From Pseudomonas chlororaphis (GTDB lineage Bacteria > Pseudomonadota > Gammaproteobacteria > Pseudomonadales > Pseudomonadaceae): a stretch of 64,000 nt of DNA. The DNA lies in NCBI RefSeq assembly GCF_001921865.1, contig NZ_MSCT01000020.1, forward strand, positions 620,001 through 684,000. Reading direction: 5' to 3'. Within the stretch, counting starts at the first letter, position 1. The number at the start of each line of letters is the position of its first letter. The position numbers were made by a program, and so were the translations under genes. This document shows, in pieces, positions 8,341-17,071 of this stretch. The notes beneath the pieces are model-generated. The model was not told the origin of the DNA, searched no databases, and saw nothing but the letters and a program-made list of their open reading frames with translations.

Positions 8341-9180
8341 ATGAGCGAAGACCGATCGAGCAGCGGGCAAAAGTCATGGCTGGGTAAATTGACCCAGGCT
8401 TTTGCCCATGAGCCGAAAAACCGCCAGGAGCTGCTGGAGCTGCTGCGCGAAGCCCATCAGAACAAGTTGCTGGACAGCGAAGCGCTGGCCATCGTCGAAG
8501 GCGCCATCCAGGTCGCTGACCTGCAGGTACGGGACATCATGGTTCCGCGCTCGCAGATGATCAGCATCAAGGCGACCCAGACACCTCGCGAATTCCTCCC
8601 GTTCGTCCTCGATTCCGCACACTCGCGTTATCCGGTGATCGGCGAAAGCCATGACGACGTCATGGGCGTCCTGCTGGCCAAGGACCTGCTGCCGTTGATC
8701 CTCAAGGAGAACGGCGACAGCTTTAATATCAAGGATCTGCTGCGCCCGGCGACCTTCGTCCCCGAATCCAAGCGCCTGAACGTGCTGCTGCGCGAATTCC
8801 GCGCCAACCATAACCACATGGCCATCGTCATCGACGAATACGGCGGAGTGGCGGGCCTGGTGACCATCGAAGACGTGCTGGAACAGATCGTCGGCGATAT
8901 CGAGGACGAGCACGACGTCGAGGAAGACAGCTATATCAAGCCCCTGCCAAGCGGCGACTTCCTGATCAAGGCACTGACGCCGATCGAGAACTTCAACGAG
9001 TTCTTCGACAGCGAGTTTTCCGACGACGAGTTCGACACCGTCGGCGGCCTGGTGATGAGCGCGTTCGGGCACCTGCCTAAACGCAACGAAATCACCGAAA
9101 TCGGCGCCTATCGCTTCCGCATCCTGAATGCCGACAGCCGCCGGATTCACCTGCTGCGACTCACGCCTATCCCTCGTTAA
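8341..9180 (+). CDS. corC: CorC/HlyC family CBS-domain protein (YbeX)
   Basis: This 279-residue cytosolic protein has two CBS domains (about residues 65-190: IMVPRSQMISIKATQ and HNHMAIVIDEYGGVAGLVTIED) followed by a CorC_HlyC transporter-associated domain. The family is linked to magnesium/cobalt efflux, and E. coli YbeX also to ribosome metabolism. It sits in the conserved order ybeZ-ybeY-corC-lnt with 5- and 14-base gaps, so this is one operon. There is no transmembrane segment, so it is the soluble CorC type and not a CNNM-like channel. Confidence 0.93.
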   Translation: MSEDRSSSGQKSWLGKLTQAFAHEPKNRQELLELLREAHQNKLLDSEALAIVEGAIQVADLQVRDIMVPRSQMISIKATQTPREFLPFVLDSAHSRYPVIGESHDDVMGVLLAKDLLPLILKENGDSFNIKDLLRPATFVPESKRLNVLLREFRANHNHMAIVIDEYGGVAGLVTIEDVLEQIVGDIEDEHDVEEDSYIKPLPSGDFLIKALTPIENFNEFFDSEFSDDEFDTVGGLVMSAFGHLPKRNEITEIGAYRFRILNADSRRIHLLRLTPIPR

Positions 9181-9194
9181 GGTTAAGGATCGAC

Positions 9195-10718
9195 ATGCTG
9201 CGCGTAACCCGCCCCGGCTGGCCCGGTAATCTGCTGGCCCTGGCGGCTGGCGCAATCACCACCCTGGCCCTGGCACCGTACGATATCTGGCCGCTGGCCT
9301 TGCTGGCCGTCGGCTTCTTTTATGCCGGCCTGCGCCAGCTGAGCCCGCGCCAGGCGCTGTGGCGCGGCTGGTGGTTCGGCTTCGGCCTGTTCGGTGCCGG
9401 CACCAGCTGGATCTACGTCAGTATCCACACCTACGGCGGCGCTTCGGTGCTGCTGGCCAGCTTGCTGATGCTGGCCTTCATCGCCGCCATCGCCTGGTTC
9501 TTTGCCCTGCCGGCCTGGCTCTGGGCGCGCTGGCTGCGCCGCAACGAAGCGCCGCTGGCCGATGCCCTGGCCTTCGCCGCCCTGTGGGTGGGCCAGGAAG
9601 CCTTTCGCGGCTGGTTCCTGACCGGCTTCCCGTGGCTCTACTCCGGCTACAGCCAACTCGACGGCCCGCTATCCGGCCTGGCCCCGCTGGGCGGCATGTG
9701 GCTGATCTCCTTTACCCTGGCGCTTACCGCGGCCCTGCTTTACAACCTGCCCAGCCTGATTCGCGCCAAGCGCAAAGGCTTTATCGCCATTGGCCTGGCA
9801 CTGCTGATAGCGCCCTGGGCCATCGGCATCGCCCTCAAGGGGCACGCCTGGACCAGCCCGGCCGGCGAGCCGCTGACCGTAGCGGCAGTCCAGGGCAATA
9901 TCGAACAGAGCATGAAGTGGGACCCCGCGCAGCTCAACTCCCAACTGGCGCTGTACCGCGACATGAGCTTCAGCTCCAAGCGCGTCGACCTGCTGGTATG
10001 GCCGGAAACCGCAGTGCCCGTGCTCAAGGAGTCGGCCGAAGGCTATCTGAATATGATGGGTAACTTCGCCACCGACCGGCATTCGGCACTGATCACTGGC
10101 GTGCCGATCCGCGAGGAGGTGCATCACCAGAAGCGCTACTTCAACGGCATCACTGTGGTCGGCGAAGGCGATGGCGAGTACCTCAAGCAAAAACTCGTGC
10201 CCTTCGGCGAGTACGTCCCCCTGCAGGATCTGCTGCGCGGCCTGATCGCATTCTTCGACCTGCCCATGTCCGACTTCGCCCGCGGCCCCGTCGACCAGCC
10301 TCTGCTCCAGGCCAAGGGCTATCAGATCGCGCCGTTCATCTGCTACGAAGTGGTGTATCCGGAATTCGCCGCCAGCCTGTCGGCGCGTAGCGATTTGCTG
10401 CTGACCATCAGCAACGATACCTGGTTCGGCACTTCGATCGGCCCGCTGCAACACTTGCAGATGGCCCAGATGCGCGCCCTGGAGGCCGGCCGCTGGATGA
10501 TCCGCGCGACCAATAACGGGGTGACCGGCCTGATCGATCCGTTCGGCAAGATCACCGTGCAGATTCCACAGTTCGAACGCGGCATTCTCTACGGCGAAGT
10601 GGTGCCGATGCACAACCTGACGCCTTACCTGCAGTGGCGCTCATGGCCGCTGGTCATCCTCTGCGTCCTGCTGTTCGGCTGGGCGCTACTGGCCAGCCGG
10701 ATCGCCAAGACCGTCTGA
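9195..10718 (+). CDS. lnt: Apolipoprotein N-acyltransferase
   Basis: Lnt performs the last step of lipoprotein maturation, adding a third acyl chain to the N-terminal cysteine at the periplasmic face of the inner membrane. The 507-residue protein has about six N-terminal membrane helices, a nitrilase-like periplasmic domain, and a last helix near residues 483-502. The catalytic triad is visible as Glu271 (WPETAVP), Lys331 (YLKQKLVPFGEYVP) and Cys383 (FICYEVVYPE). It ends the ybeZ-ybeY-corC-lnt operon and is followed by a REPIN. Confidence 0.97.
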   Translation: MLRVTRPGWPGNLLALAAGAITTLALAPYDIWPLALLAVGFFYAGLRQLSPRQALWRGWWFGFGLFGAGTSWIYVSIHTYGGASVLLASLLMLAFIAAIAWFFALPAWLWARWLRRNEAPLADALAFAALWVGQEAFRGWFLTGFPWLYSGYSQLDGPLSGLAPLGGMWLISFTLALTAALLYNLPSLIRAKRKGFIAIGLALLIAPWAIGIALKGHAWTSPAGEPLTVAAVQGNIEQSMKWDPAQLNSQLALYRDMSFSSKRVDLLVWPETAVPVLKESAEGYLNMMGNFATDRHSALITGVPIREEVHHQKRYFNGITVVGEGDGEYLKQKLVPFGEYVPLQDLLRGLIAFFDLPMSDFARGPVDQPLLQAKGYQIAPFICYEVVYPEFAASLSARSDLLLTISNDTWFGTSIGPLQHLQMAQMRALEAGRWMIRATNNGVTGLIDPFGKITVQIPQFERGILYGEVVPMHNLTPYLQWRSWPLVILCVLLFGWALLASRIAKTV

Positions 10719-10723
10719 CGCCA

Positions 10724-10786
10724 TCGCGAGCAAGCTCGCTCCTACAAGGACCGTGCGGAACCCTGTAGGAGCGAGCTCGCTCGCGA
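10724..10786. repeat. REPIN: inverted pair of REP elements
   Basis: TCGCGAGCAAGCTCGCTCCT at 10724 faces its inverted copy ending at 10786 (AGGAGCGAGCTCGCTCGCGA), 17 bases apart. It lies between the convergent lnt and YdcF-like genes, where it could also act as a bidirectional hairpin. Confidence 0.85.
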
Positions 10787-10791
10787 TAAAC

Positions 10792-11562
10792 CTAGCGCTC
10801 TCCCCGATAGAACAGCTTGTACCCCACCAGCCCGACCGCCTCGTTCAACAGCTGGCCGCTCTGCCAGATCGACTTGAATTCCGGCATCCAGCCGCCCAGC
10901 GGCCTGGCGTTATCCACCCCCAGGAACCCCACGGGCGCCGGCACCACGGTGAACCCCGCCTGTTCGAAACTCCAGACAGCCCGCTGCATGTGCCAGGCCT
11001 GGGTGACCAGCACCACACGCTTGACGCCTTGTGGCTCCAGGACTTGCGCGGTGAATTGGGCATTTTCCCAGGTCGTGCGGCTGCGGCCTTCCTGCCAGTG
11101 CACCGTCACATCGAAATCGTTGAGCAGCGACTCGGCCATCAGCGCCGCCTCCGTAGGCGGCGTGCCGTAGTGCAGGCCACCGCTGGTAAGGATCGGCAAT
11201 CCGCAAGCCTTGGCCAGGCGCGCGGCATAACGCTGGCGCTCCAGCCCGACACCGGTCGGCTGGTCTGTCCCCCAGGCCGGATCGCCACGCTCCCTTCCCG
11301 AGCCCAGCACCACGATCGCATCGGCGTGCTCGGCCAGGGTCGACCACTGGCTTTGCGCCAACGCCGGCTCAGTCTCCAGGGCACTGGCACCCCATTCGAC
11401 CATGACCGGCAGGCTCATCAACCAGAACCCGCCCAGGCCCAGGGCAAAGCACACCCCGGCCAGCCGCGGCCTGGAACGACGAAACCACCAGGCAAGCAGA
11501 AGCAGCAGCAACAAAAGGCCAGGCGGCAGGAGCAATTGTTTGACGAAATAACGAAAAGGCAT
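10792..11562 (-). CDS. YdcF/ElyC-like DUF218 membrane protein
   Basis: This 256-residue protein has two N-terminal membrane helices (LLLPPGLLLLLLLLAWWF and LAGVCFALGLGGFWLMSLPV), then a DUF218 domain: ADAIVVLGSGRERG, ILTSGGLHYG, EGRSRTTWENA and VVLVTQAWHMQRA. The family includes E. coli ElyC and SanA, envelope proteins linked to peptidoglycan or enterobacterial common antigen metabolism. No enzymatic activity is firmly assigned. The same gene lies between lnt and leuS in P. aeruginosa (PA3985). It is convergent with lnt. Confidence 0.85.
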   Translation of the reverse strand: MPFRYFVKQLLLPPGLLLLLLLLAWWFRRSRPRLAGVCFALGLGGFWLMSLPVMVEWGASALETEPALAQSQWSTLAEHADAIVVLGSGRERGDPAWGTDQPTGVGLERQRYAARLAKACGLPILTSGGLHYGTPPTEAALMAESLLNDFDVTVHWQEGRSRTTWENAQFTAQVLEPQGVKRVVLVTQAWHMQRAVWSFEQAGFTVVPAPVGFLGVDNARPLGGWMPEFKSIWQSGQLLNEAVGLVGYKLFYRGER

Positions 11563-11689
11563 CGAGCATCTCCAAAGATGCTCGAAGCCTAAGTGGGTAA
11601 AAGCAAAGCAACAACAGCTACGAAACGGATTTCACGCACAAGGTACGCAGCATCGAGGCTGCATGGATGCCCGAACGGGCTGTGCAGGC

Positions 11690-12010
11690 TCATTTGAAAT
11701 GCAGGGATCGGACCTTTACCGCATCCCGGGCAGGCGCCTTGTCCTTCAACCAGATGATCTTGGCCGAACGCGGAGCCATTTCATGCCTGAGGCATTCGAG
11801 CACGCTCAGTTGCGTCTCACGCTCGCTACGATCCAGATAGGCCTTGATCACCTCGAACTCGGCATGGCTCAGACCACGCAACTCCAACTCCACGGGACGC
11901 TCATCACGCAAGCTTCCTGCTGTTTTCGCTGCATCCAGGGCCAAAGCCAGACGATCTATCAAGCGTTCGTACAACTCGGGTTTTGTAACTTTTCGCTGCG
12001 ACTCAACCAT
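11690..12010 (-). CDS. Hypothetical protein, possible shortened YbeL (DUF1451)
   Basis: This 106-residue soluble, charged protein has no signal peptide or membrane helix. Its N-terminus (KPELYERLIDRLALALDAA) resembles the start of YbeL/DUF1451 proteins, and E. coli ybeL is also a neighbour of leuS, which supports the link. YbeL proteins normally end in a zinc ribbon with four cysteines; here the protein stops at VRSLHFK with a single cysteine (VLECLRHE), and no zinc-ribbon coding is visible downstream in any frame I read. It is therefore either a reduced relative or an unrelated family. Confidence 0.6.
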   Translation of the reverse strand: MVESQRKVTKPELYERLIDRLALALDAAKTAGSLRDERPVELELRGLSHAEFEVIKAYLDRSERETQLSVLECLRHEMAPRSAKIIWLKDKAPARDAVKVRSLHFK

Positions 12011-12269
12011 CCACTCACCTCATGAAAGTAAGACTCACTCCCCTTTTTGAGCTTAGCCGCGCTGCCGAAACAGGCCCGGTGCCGCGACCAACGGCCCGCG
12101 GCGCGTAATCAGGGTTTCCCTCGGTAGAGCGCGGTCATGTATGCTACGGCGCTTCCTGTAACTCCACTTCCAGCTCGACTGGGTAGCGAAAACGCCACAT
12201 TTGGCGCCATCACCGCCCAACGTTGCATTGAAGAGGATTAGGCCACCCCTATTCAGTTCAAAAGTAGCC
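12011..12269. promoter_or_regulatory. leuS upstream region
   Basis: This 259-base gap separates leuS from the divergent small gene. TATGCT at 12140-12145 is a possible -10 for leuS, about 125 bases before its ATG, with a poor -35. I looked for a T-box or leucine-rich leader peptide and found no convincing one. Confidence 0.3.
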
Positions 12270-14876
12270 ATGCACGAACACTATCAGCCCCGCGAAATCG
12301 AAGCCGCCGCCCAGTCGTTCTGGGATGAGCAAAAGTCCTTTGAAGTCAGTGAACAACCAGGCAAGGAGACTTACTACTGCCTGTCGATGTTCCCTTACCC
12401 CAGCGGCAAGCTACACATGGGGCACGTGCGCAACTACACCATCGGCGACGTGATTTCCCGCTACCAGCGCATGCAAGGCAAGAACGTGCTGCAACCCATG
12501 GGTTGGGACGCCTTCGGCATGCCGGCGGAAAACGCCGCGATGAAGAACAACGTCGCACCGGCCAAGTGGACCTACGAAAACATCGCCTATATGAAGTCCC
12601 AGCTGCGCAGCCTGGGCCTGGCGGTGGACTGGTCCCGCGAAGTCACTACCTGCAAACCGGACTACTACCGCTGGGAACAATGGCTGTTCACTCGCCTGTT
12701 CGAGAAAGGCGTGATCTACCGCAAGAACGGCACCGTGAACTGGGACCCGGTCGACCAGACCGTCCTGGCCAACGAGCAGGTGATCGACGGTCGCGGCTGG
12801 CGTTCCGGCGCGCTGATCGAAAAACGCGAAATCCCGATGTACTACTTCAAGATCACCGCCTATGCGGATGAACTGCTGGAGAGTCTCGACGAGCTGCCGG
12901 GCTGGCCCGAGCAGGTCAAGACCATGCAACGCAACTGGATCGGCAAATCCCGTGGCATGGAAGTGCAATTCCCCTACGACCAGGCCTCCATCGGCGAAGC
13001 GGGCGCGCTGAAAGTCTTCACCACCCGTCCAGATACCCTCATGGGCGCGACCTACGTCGCCGTGGCCGCCGAGCATCCGCTGGCGACCCTGGCCGCGCAG
13101 AACGATCCGGCGCTGCAAGCCTTTATTGCCGAGTGCAAGGGTGGCAGCGTCGCCGAAGCCGACATCGCCACTCAAGAGAAGAAAGGCCTGCCGACCGCCC
13201 TGTTCGTCGAGCACCCATTGACTGGTGAGAAACTCCCGGTCTGGGTCGCCAACTACGTGCTGATGCACTACGGCGACGGCGCTGTAATGGCCGTACCGGC
13301 GCATGACGAGCGCGACTACGAGTTCGCCACCAAGTACAACCTGCCGATCAAGAACGTGGTGCGTACCAGCGCCGGTGACGAAACACCTGCGCCTTGGCAG
13401 GACGCCTATGGCGAGCACGGCGAACTGATCAACTCCGGTGCCTTCGACGGCCTGGATTTCGCCGGTGCCTTCGACGCCATCGAAGTCGCCCTGCTGAAAA
13501 AGAACCTCGGCCAATCCCGCACCCAGTTCCGCCTGCGCGACTGGGGCATCAGCCGCCAGCGCTACTGGGGCTGCCCGATCCCGATCATCCACTGCGACAG
13601 CTGTGGCGACGTACCGGTCCCGGAAGACCAACTGCCGGTCGTCCTGCCGGAAGACGTGGTGCCGGACGGCGCCGGCTCGCCGCTGGCGCGCATGCCCGAG
13701 TTCTACGAGTGCAGTTGCCCGAAATGTGGCAAGCCGGCCAAGCGTGAAACCGACACCATGGACACCTTCGTCGAGTCCTCGTGGTACTACGCCCGCTACG
13801 CCTCGCCGAAGTACGAAGGCGGCCTGGTCGATCCTGCCGCGGCCAACCACTGGCTGCCGGTGGATCAGTACATCGGCGGTATCGAACACGCGATCCTGCA
13901 CCTGCTCTACGCCCGCTTCTTCCACAAGCTGATGCGCGACGAAGGCCTGGTCAGCTCCAACGAGCCGTTCAAGAACCTGCTGACCCAAGGCATGGTGGTC
14001 GCCGAGACCTACTACCGTCGCGAAGCCAACGGTGCCTATACCTGGTACAACCCGGCCGATGTCGAGCTGGAGCGCGACAGCAAGGCCAAGATTGTCGGCG
14101 CCAAGCTGATCAGCGACGGCCTGCCGGTGGAAATCGGCGGAACCGAGAAAATGGCCAAGTCGAAGAACAACGGCGTCGACCCGCAATCGATGATCGAACA
14201 ATACGGCGCGGACACCTGCCGCCTGTTCATGATGTTCGCTTCGCCGCCCGACATGAGCCTGGAATGGTCCGACTCCGGCGTCGAGGGCGCGCACCGCTTC
14301 CTCAAGCGCGTCTGGCGCCTGGCCCAGGCCCACGTCGCCCAGGGCCTGCCGGGCGCACTGGAGCTGGGTACGCTGAACGACGACCAGAAGGTCATTCGTC
14401 GCGCTATCCACCTGGCAATCAAGCAAGCCAGCCAGGACGTCGGCCAGCATCACAAATTCAACACCGCCATCGCCCAGGTCATGACGTTGATGAACGTGCT
14501 GGAAAAAGCCCCGCAAGCCACTCCACAAGACCGCGCCCTGCTGCAGGAAGGCCTGGAAACCGTGGCCCTGCTGCTGGCGCCGATCACTCCGCACATCAGC
14601 CATGAGCTGTGGCAGCGCCTGGGTCGCAGCGGTGCGATCATCGACGCCGGCTGGCCGGTGCTGGATGACAACGCACTGGTCCAGGACAGCCTGCAGCTTG
14701 TCATTCAAGTGAATGGCAAACTGCGCGGCCAGATCGAAATGCCGGCCAGCGCCAGCCGCGAAGAGGTCGAAGCCGCCGCCCGGACCAACGAGAACGTGCT
14801 GCGTTTCACCGAAGGCCTGACGATCCGTAAAGTGATCGTCGTACCGGGCAAGCTGGTCAATATCGTCGCTAGCTAA
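12270..14876 (+). CDS. leuS: Leucyl-tRNA synthetase
   Basis: LeuRS charges tRNA-Leu. The 868-residue class I synthetase has the HIGH-equivalent HMGH in PYPSGKLHMGHVRNY (about residue 48), a CP1 editing domain (FTTRPDTLMGATYVAV, around 250), and KMSKS-equivalent KMAKSKNNGV near residue 625. ATG 12270 gives the standard start MHEHYQPREIE; a longer frame from 12201 adds residues with no homology. A GC-rich hairpin and then lptE and holA follow in the same orientation, a widely conserved order. Confidence 0.98.
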   Translation: MHEHYQPREIEAAAQSFWDEQKSFEVSEQPGKETYYCLSMFPYPSGKLHMGHVRNYTIGDVISRYQRMQGKNVLQPMGWDAFGMPAENAAMKNNVAPAKWTYENIAYMKSQLRSLGLAVDWSREVTTCKPDYYRWEQWLFTRLFEKGVIYRKNGTVNWDPVDQTVLANEQVIDGRGWRSGALIEKREIPMYYFKITAYADELLESLDELPGWPEQVKTMQRNWIGKSRGMEVQFPYDQASIGEAGALKVFTTRPDTLMGATYVAVAAEHPLATLAAQNDPALQAFIAECKGGSVAEADIATQEKKGLPTALFVEHPLTGEKLPVWVANYVLMHYGDGAVMAVPAHDERDYEFATKYNLPIKNVVRTSAGDETPAPWQDAYGEHGELINSGAFDGLDFAGAFDAIEVALLKKNLGQSRTQFRLRDWGISRQRYWGCPIPIIHCDSCGDVPVPEDQLPVVLPEDVVPDGAGSPLARMPEFYECSCPKCGKPAKRETDTMDTFVESSWYYARYASPKYEGGLVDPAAANHWLPVDQYIGGIEHAILHLLYARFFHKLMRDEGLVSSNEPFKNLLTQGMVVAETYYRREANGAYTWYNPADVELERDSKAKIVGAKLISDGLPVEIGGTEKMAKSKNNGVDPQSMIEQYGADTCRLFMMFASPPDMSLEWSDSGVEGAHRFLKRVWRLAQAHVAQGLPGALELGTLNDDQKVIRRAIHLAIKQASQDVGQHHKFNTAIAQVMTLMNVLEKAPQATPQDRALLQEGLETVALLLAPITPHISHELWQRLGRSGAIIDAGWPVLDDNALVQDSLQLVIQVNGKLRGQIEMPASASREEVEAAARTNENVLRFTEGLTIRKVIVVPGKLVNIVAS

Positions 14877-14884
14877 TTGGATCA

Positions 14885-14908
14885 GGCGCCAGCCCGGAGG
14901 CTGGCGCC
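14885..14908 (+). terminator. Hairpin between leuS and lptE
   Basis: GGCGCCAGC, loop CCGGAG, then GCTGGCGCC: a perfect 9-bp stem 8 bases after the leuS stop. There is no T-run on the plus strand (GAATAAAA follows), so it may be an attenuator or RNA-stability hairpin. Confidence 0.55.
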
Positions 14909-14965
14909 GAATAAAACCTCCAGGGCCGCCTTGCCGGCCCACATGGTTTCAAGGGGAGCAACAAG

Positions 14966-15571
14966 ATGATCAAACGCAATCTGCTGGTGATGGGCCTCGC
15001 TGTACTGCTGAGCGCCTGCGGCTTTCAGCTGCGCGGTACCGGCACCACCGAACTGGCGATCAAGGAACTCGACCTGAATGCCCGCAACGCCTACGGCGAA
15101 ACCGTGACCCAGCTGCGCCAGGTCTTGCAGAGCAGCGGCGTCAAGGTCTATGCCGGCGCGCCTTACAAGCTGGTCCTGACCCGCGAACAGGAATCCCAGC
15201 GCAGCCTCAGCTACGCCGGTGCCGGCCGTTCGGCCGAGTATGAAATGACCACCGTGCTGAACTACGACATCCAGGGCCAGAACAACCTGACTTTGCTCAG
15301 CGACAAACTGCAAGTGCAGAAGGTCTACATCCACGACGGCAACAACCTGGTGGGTTCCGACCAGGAATCGCTGGAAGTGCGCAAGGAAATGCGTCGCGAC
15401 CTGGTGCAGAACATGATGCTGCGCCTGCAACTGCTGACCCCGACCCAGCTGGACCAGTTGCAGCAAACCGCCAATGCCCGCGCCAAGGCCGAGGCTGATG
15501 CCCTGGAAGCCGCACAGAAGGCTGAAGCGGAAACCCCGCAACAGTCGCCTATGCAGCTGCCGAACCAGTAA
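14966..15571 (+). CDS. lptE: LPS-assembly lipoprotein LptE
   Basis: LptE plugs the LptD barrel and delivers LPS to the outer leaflet of the outer membrane. The 201-residue precursor has a lipoprotein signal peptide ending in LLSACGF (lipidated Cys18), followed by QLRGTG, the typical start of mature LptE. The C-terminal 30 residues are Ala/Glu/Gln-rich (ARAKAEADALEAAQKAEAE), probably a disordered or helical tail. A good Shine-Dalgarno (AAGGGGAGCAAC) precedes ATG 14966. It lies between leuS and holA as in other gammaproteobacteria. Confidence 0.95.
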   Translation: MIKRNLLVMGLAVLLSACGFQLRGTGTTELAIKELDLNARNAYGETVTQLRQVLQSSGVKVYAGAPYKLVLTREQESQRSLSYAGAGRSAEYEMTTVLNYDIQGQNNLTLLSDKLQVQKVYIHDGNNLVGSDQESLEVRKEMRRDLVQNMMLRLQLLTPTQLDQLQQTANARAKAEADALEAAQKAEAETPQQSPMQLPNQ

Positions 15572-15576
15572 GTCTC

Positions 15577-15598
15577 GCGGGGCGCTCAAGCGCCCCGC
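15577..15598 (+). terminator. Hairpin between lptE and holA
   Basis: GCGGGGCGCT and AGCGCCCCGC form a perfect 10-bp stem with a CA loop, followed by TTGCCCCTTCTT. It is a probable partial terminator; it also occupies the usual Shine-Dalgarno region of holA. Confidence 0.6.
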
Positions 15599-15610
15599 TT
15601 GCCCCTTCTT

Positions 15611-16648
15611 ATGAAACTCGCCCCCGCCCAACTCGGCAAACACCTGCAAGGCACGCTCGCGCCGGTCTACGTGATCAGTGGCGACGACCCGTTGCTGTGC
15701 CAGGAAGCCGCCGACGCCATTCGCAGCGCTGCCCGCCAGCAAGGCTTCGACGAACGCCAGGTCTTCAGTGCCGACGCCAACTTCGATTGGGGAACGCTGC
15801 TGCTGGCCGGTGCGAGCATGTCGTTGTTCGCCGAAAAGCGCCTGCTGGAACTGCGCCTGCCTTCCGGCAAGCCCGGTGACAAAGGCGCCGCGGCCTTCAT
15901 CGAATACTGCTCACGGCCGGCCGAAGACACCTTGCTGCTGATCAGCCTGCCCAAGCTCGACGGCAGCGCGCAAAAGACCAAATGGGGCAAGGCGCTGATC
16001 GAAGGCGAGCAGACCCAGTTCATTCAGATCTGGCCAGTGGACGCCAACCAGCTGCCGCAGTGGATTCGCCAACGCCTGTCCCAGGCCGGACTTTCCGCCA
16101 GCCAGGATGCCGTGGAGCTTATCGCGGCCAGGGTTGAAGGCAACCTGCTAGCCGCGGCCCAGGAAATCGAAAAGCTCAAGCTGATGGCCGAAGGTGGCCA
16201 GATCACCGTGGAAACCGTGCAAGCGGCAGTGGCCGACAGCGCACGCTTCGACGTTTTCGGGCTGGTCGACGCCGTCCTCAACGGCGAGCCGGCACACGCC
16301 CTGCGCATGCTCGAAGGCTTGCGCGGCGAAGGTGTCGAGCCCCCGGTGATTCTCTGGGCGTTGTCACGGGAGCTGCGGGCGCTGGCCAACATGTCGCTGC
16401 AGTACAGCCAGGGCACCCCGCTGGATAAGGTGTTCAGCCAGGCCCGTCCGCCCGTCTGGGACAAACGCAAACCGCTGATGAGCAAAGCCTTGCAGCGCTA
16501 CTCCGCACCGCGCTGGGCGCAACTGCTGCTCGATGCCCAGCGGATCGATGCGCAGATCAAGGGTCAGGCCACCGGTTCGCCCTGGAGCAGCCTGAGCCGC
16601 CTGTCGCTGCTGATGGCCGGACAACGCCTGCCTCTCCCCGCCGAATAA
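15611..16648 (+). CDS. holA: DNA polymerase III delta subunit
   Basis: HolA opens the beta sliding clamp as part of the clamp-loader complex. The 345-residue protein shows the family start KLAPAQLGKHLQGTLAPVYVISGDDPLL and the AAA+-like fold without a functional Walker A, as usual for delta. ATG 15611 matches homologues; it has no clear Shine-Dalgarno because the hairpin ending at 15598 sits directly upstream, so translation may depend on structure in the leader. It is the third gene of the leuS-lptE-holA group. Confidence 0.95.
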   Translation: MKLAPAQLGKHLQGTLAPVYVISGDDPLLCQEAADAIRSAARQQGFDERQVFSADANFDWGTLLLAGASMSLFAEKRLLELRLPSGKPGDKGAAAFIEYCSRPAEDTLLLISLPKLDGSAQKTKWGKALIEGEQTQFIQIWPVDANQLPQWIRQRLSQAGLSASQDAVELIAARVEGNLLAAAQEIEKLKLMAEGGQITVETVQAAVADSARFDVFGLVDAVLNGEPAHALRMLEGLRGEGVEPPVILWALSRELRALANMSLQYSQGTPLDKVFSQARPPVWDKRKPLMSKALQRYSAPRWAQLLLDAQRIDAQIKGQATGSPWSSLSRLSLLMAGQRLPLPAE

Positions 16649-16707
16649 CCCTTCCTTGCTCGCGATCCGCATGAGTCGGGACGATGAGTTTGCCTGGCTG
16701 ATCGCTA

Positions 16708-16730
16708 TCGCGAGCACGCTCGCTCCTACA
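16708..16730. repeat. REP element
   Basis: TCGCGAGCACGCTCGCTCCT matches the common REP of this window. It lies between holA and arfA. Confidence 0.75.
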
Positions 16731-16848
16731 GGAGGCTTGGGGGGAGAAGGAAGATTGGCGAAAAGTCCTACCTGTCGCCGGGCTGGACAGCCGGGCAAAG
16801 CTGGCCGATCATCTGCGGCGCATCACCCACCTCAAGAGAGAATCCAGC

Positions 16849-17010
16849 ATGAGCAAGCCATCCAAGCATGGCCCCAACAAGGCCAAATCCATCGTCGCCC
16901 AGCCCCTGTTCCGCAGCCGCCAGGAACGACCCGCCAAGGGCAAAGGCAGCTACCGCCGCGAAGCCTTCCAGTCTAAAAGCTGGGAGGCTTCTTACTTTCT
17001 GGCTGCATAA
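16849..17010 (+). CDS. arfA: Alternative ribosome-rescue factor ArfA
   Basis: This 53-residue basic protein reads MSKPSKHGPNKAK at the start, then PLFRSRQERPAKGKGSY, RREAFQ and SWEAS. The order PLFRxRxExxxKGKGSYxR...WEAS is the conserved core of ArfA, which recruits release factor 2 to ribosomes stalled on mRNA lacking a stop codon when tmRNA fails. A Shine-Dalgarno (AAGAGAGAAT) precedes the ATG. A strong hairpin lies inside the last third of the coding region; this is the known arrangement by which arfA mRNA is itself made non-stop and so silenced while tmRNA works. It is followed 61 bases later by a lytic transglycosylase gene. Confidence 0.93.
   Translation: MSKPSKHGPNKAKSIVAQPLFRSRQERPAKGKGSYRREAFQSKSWEASYFLAA
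16960..17000 (+). promoter_or_regulatory. Hairpin inside arfA coding region (autoregulatory terminator/RNase III site)
   Basis: GAAGCCTTCCAG (16960-16971), loop TCTAAAAG, CTGGGAGGCTTC (16980-16991): a 12-bp stem with one G-U pair, then TTACTTTCT. It sits before the arfA stop codon, so termination at the T-rich tract or RNase III cleavage of the stem would yield an mRNA without a stop. Confidence 0.8.
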
Positions 17011-17071
17011 AGCGGAGAACCCCGCCGGCGTGATAAGGTCTGTACCTGATTCGTATTCTCTGGACCTGTGC

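Noticed and set aside
12137..12241. 34-codon frame upstream of leuS as a leucine leader peptide
   Set aside because: Its ATG overlaps the likely -10, only a few leucine codons are present, and there is no attenuator pair.
12411..14942. 843-codon frame antisense to leuS
   Set aside because: It mirrors leuS codon bias in the complementary frame, with no motif or ribosome site.
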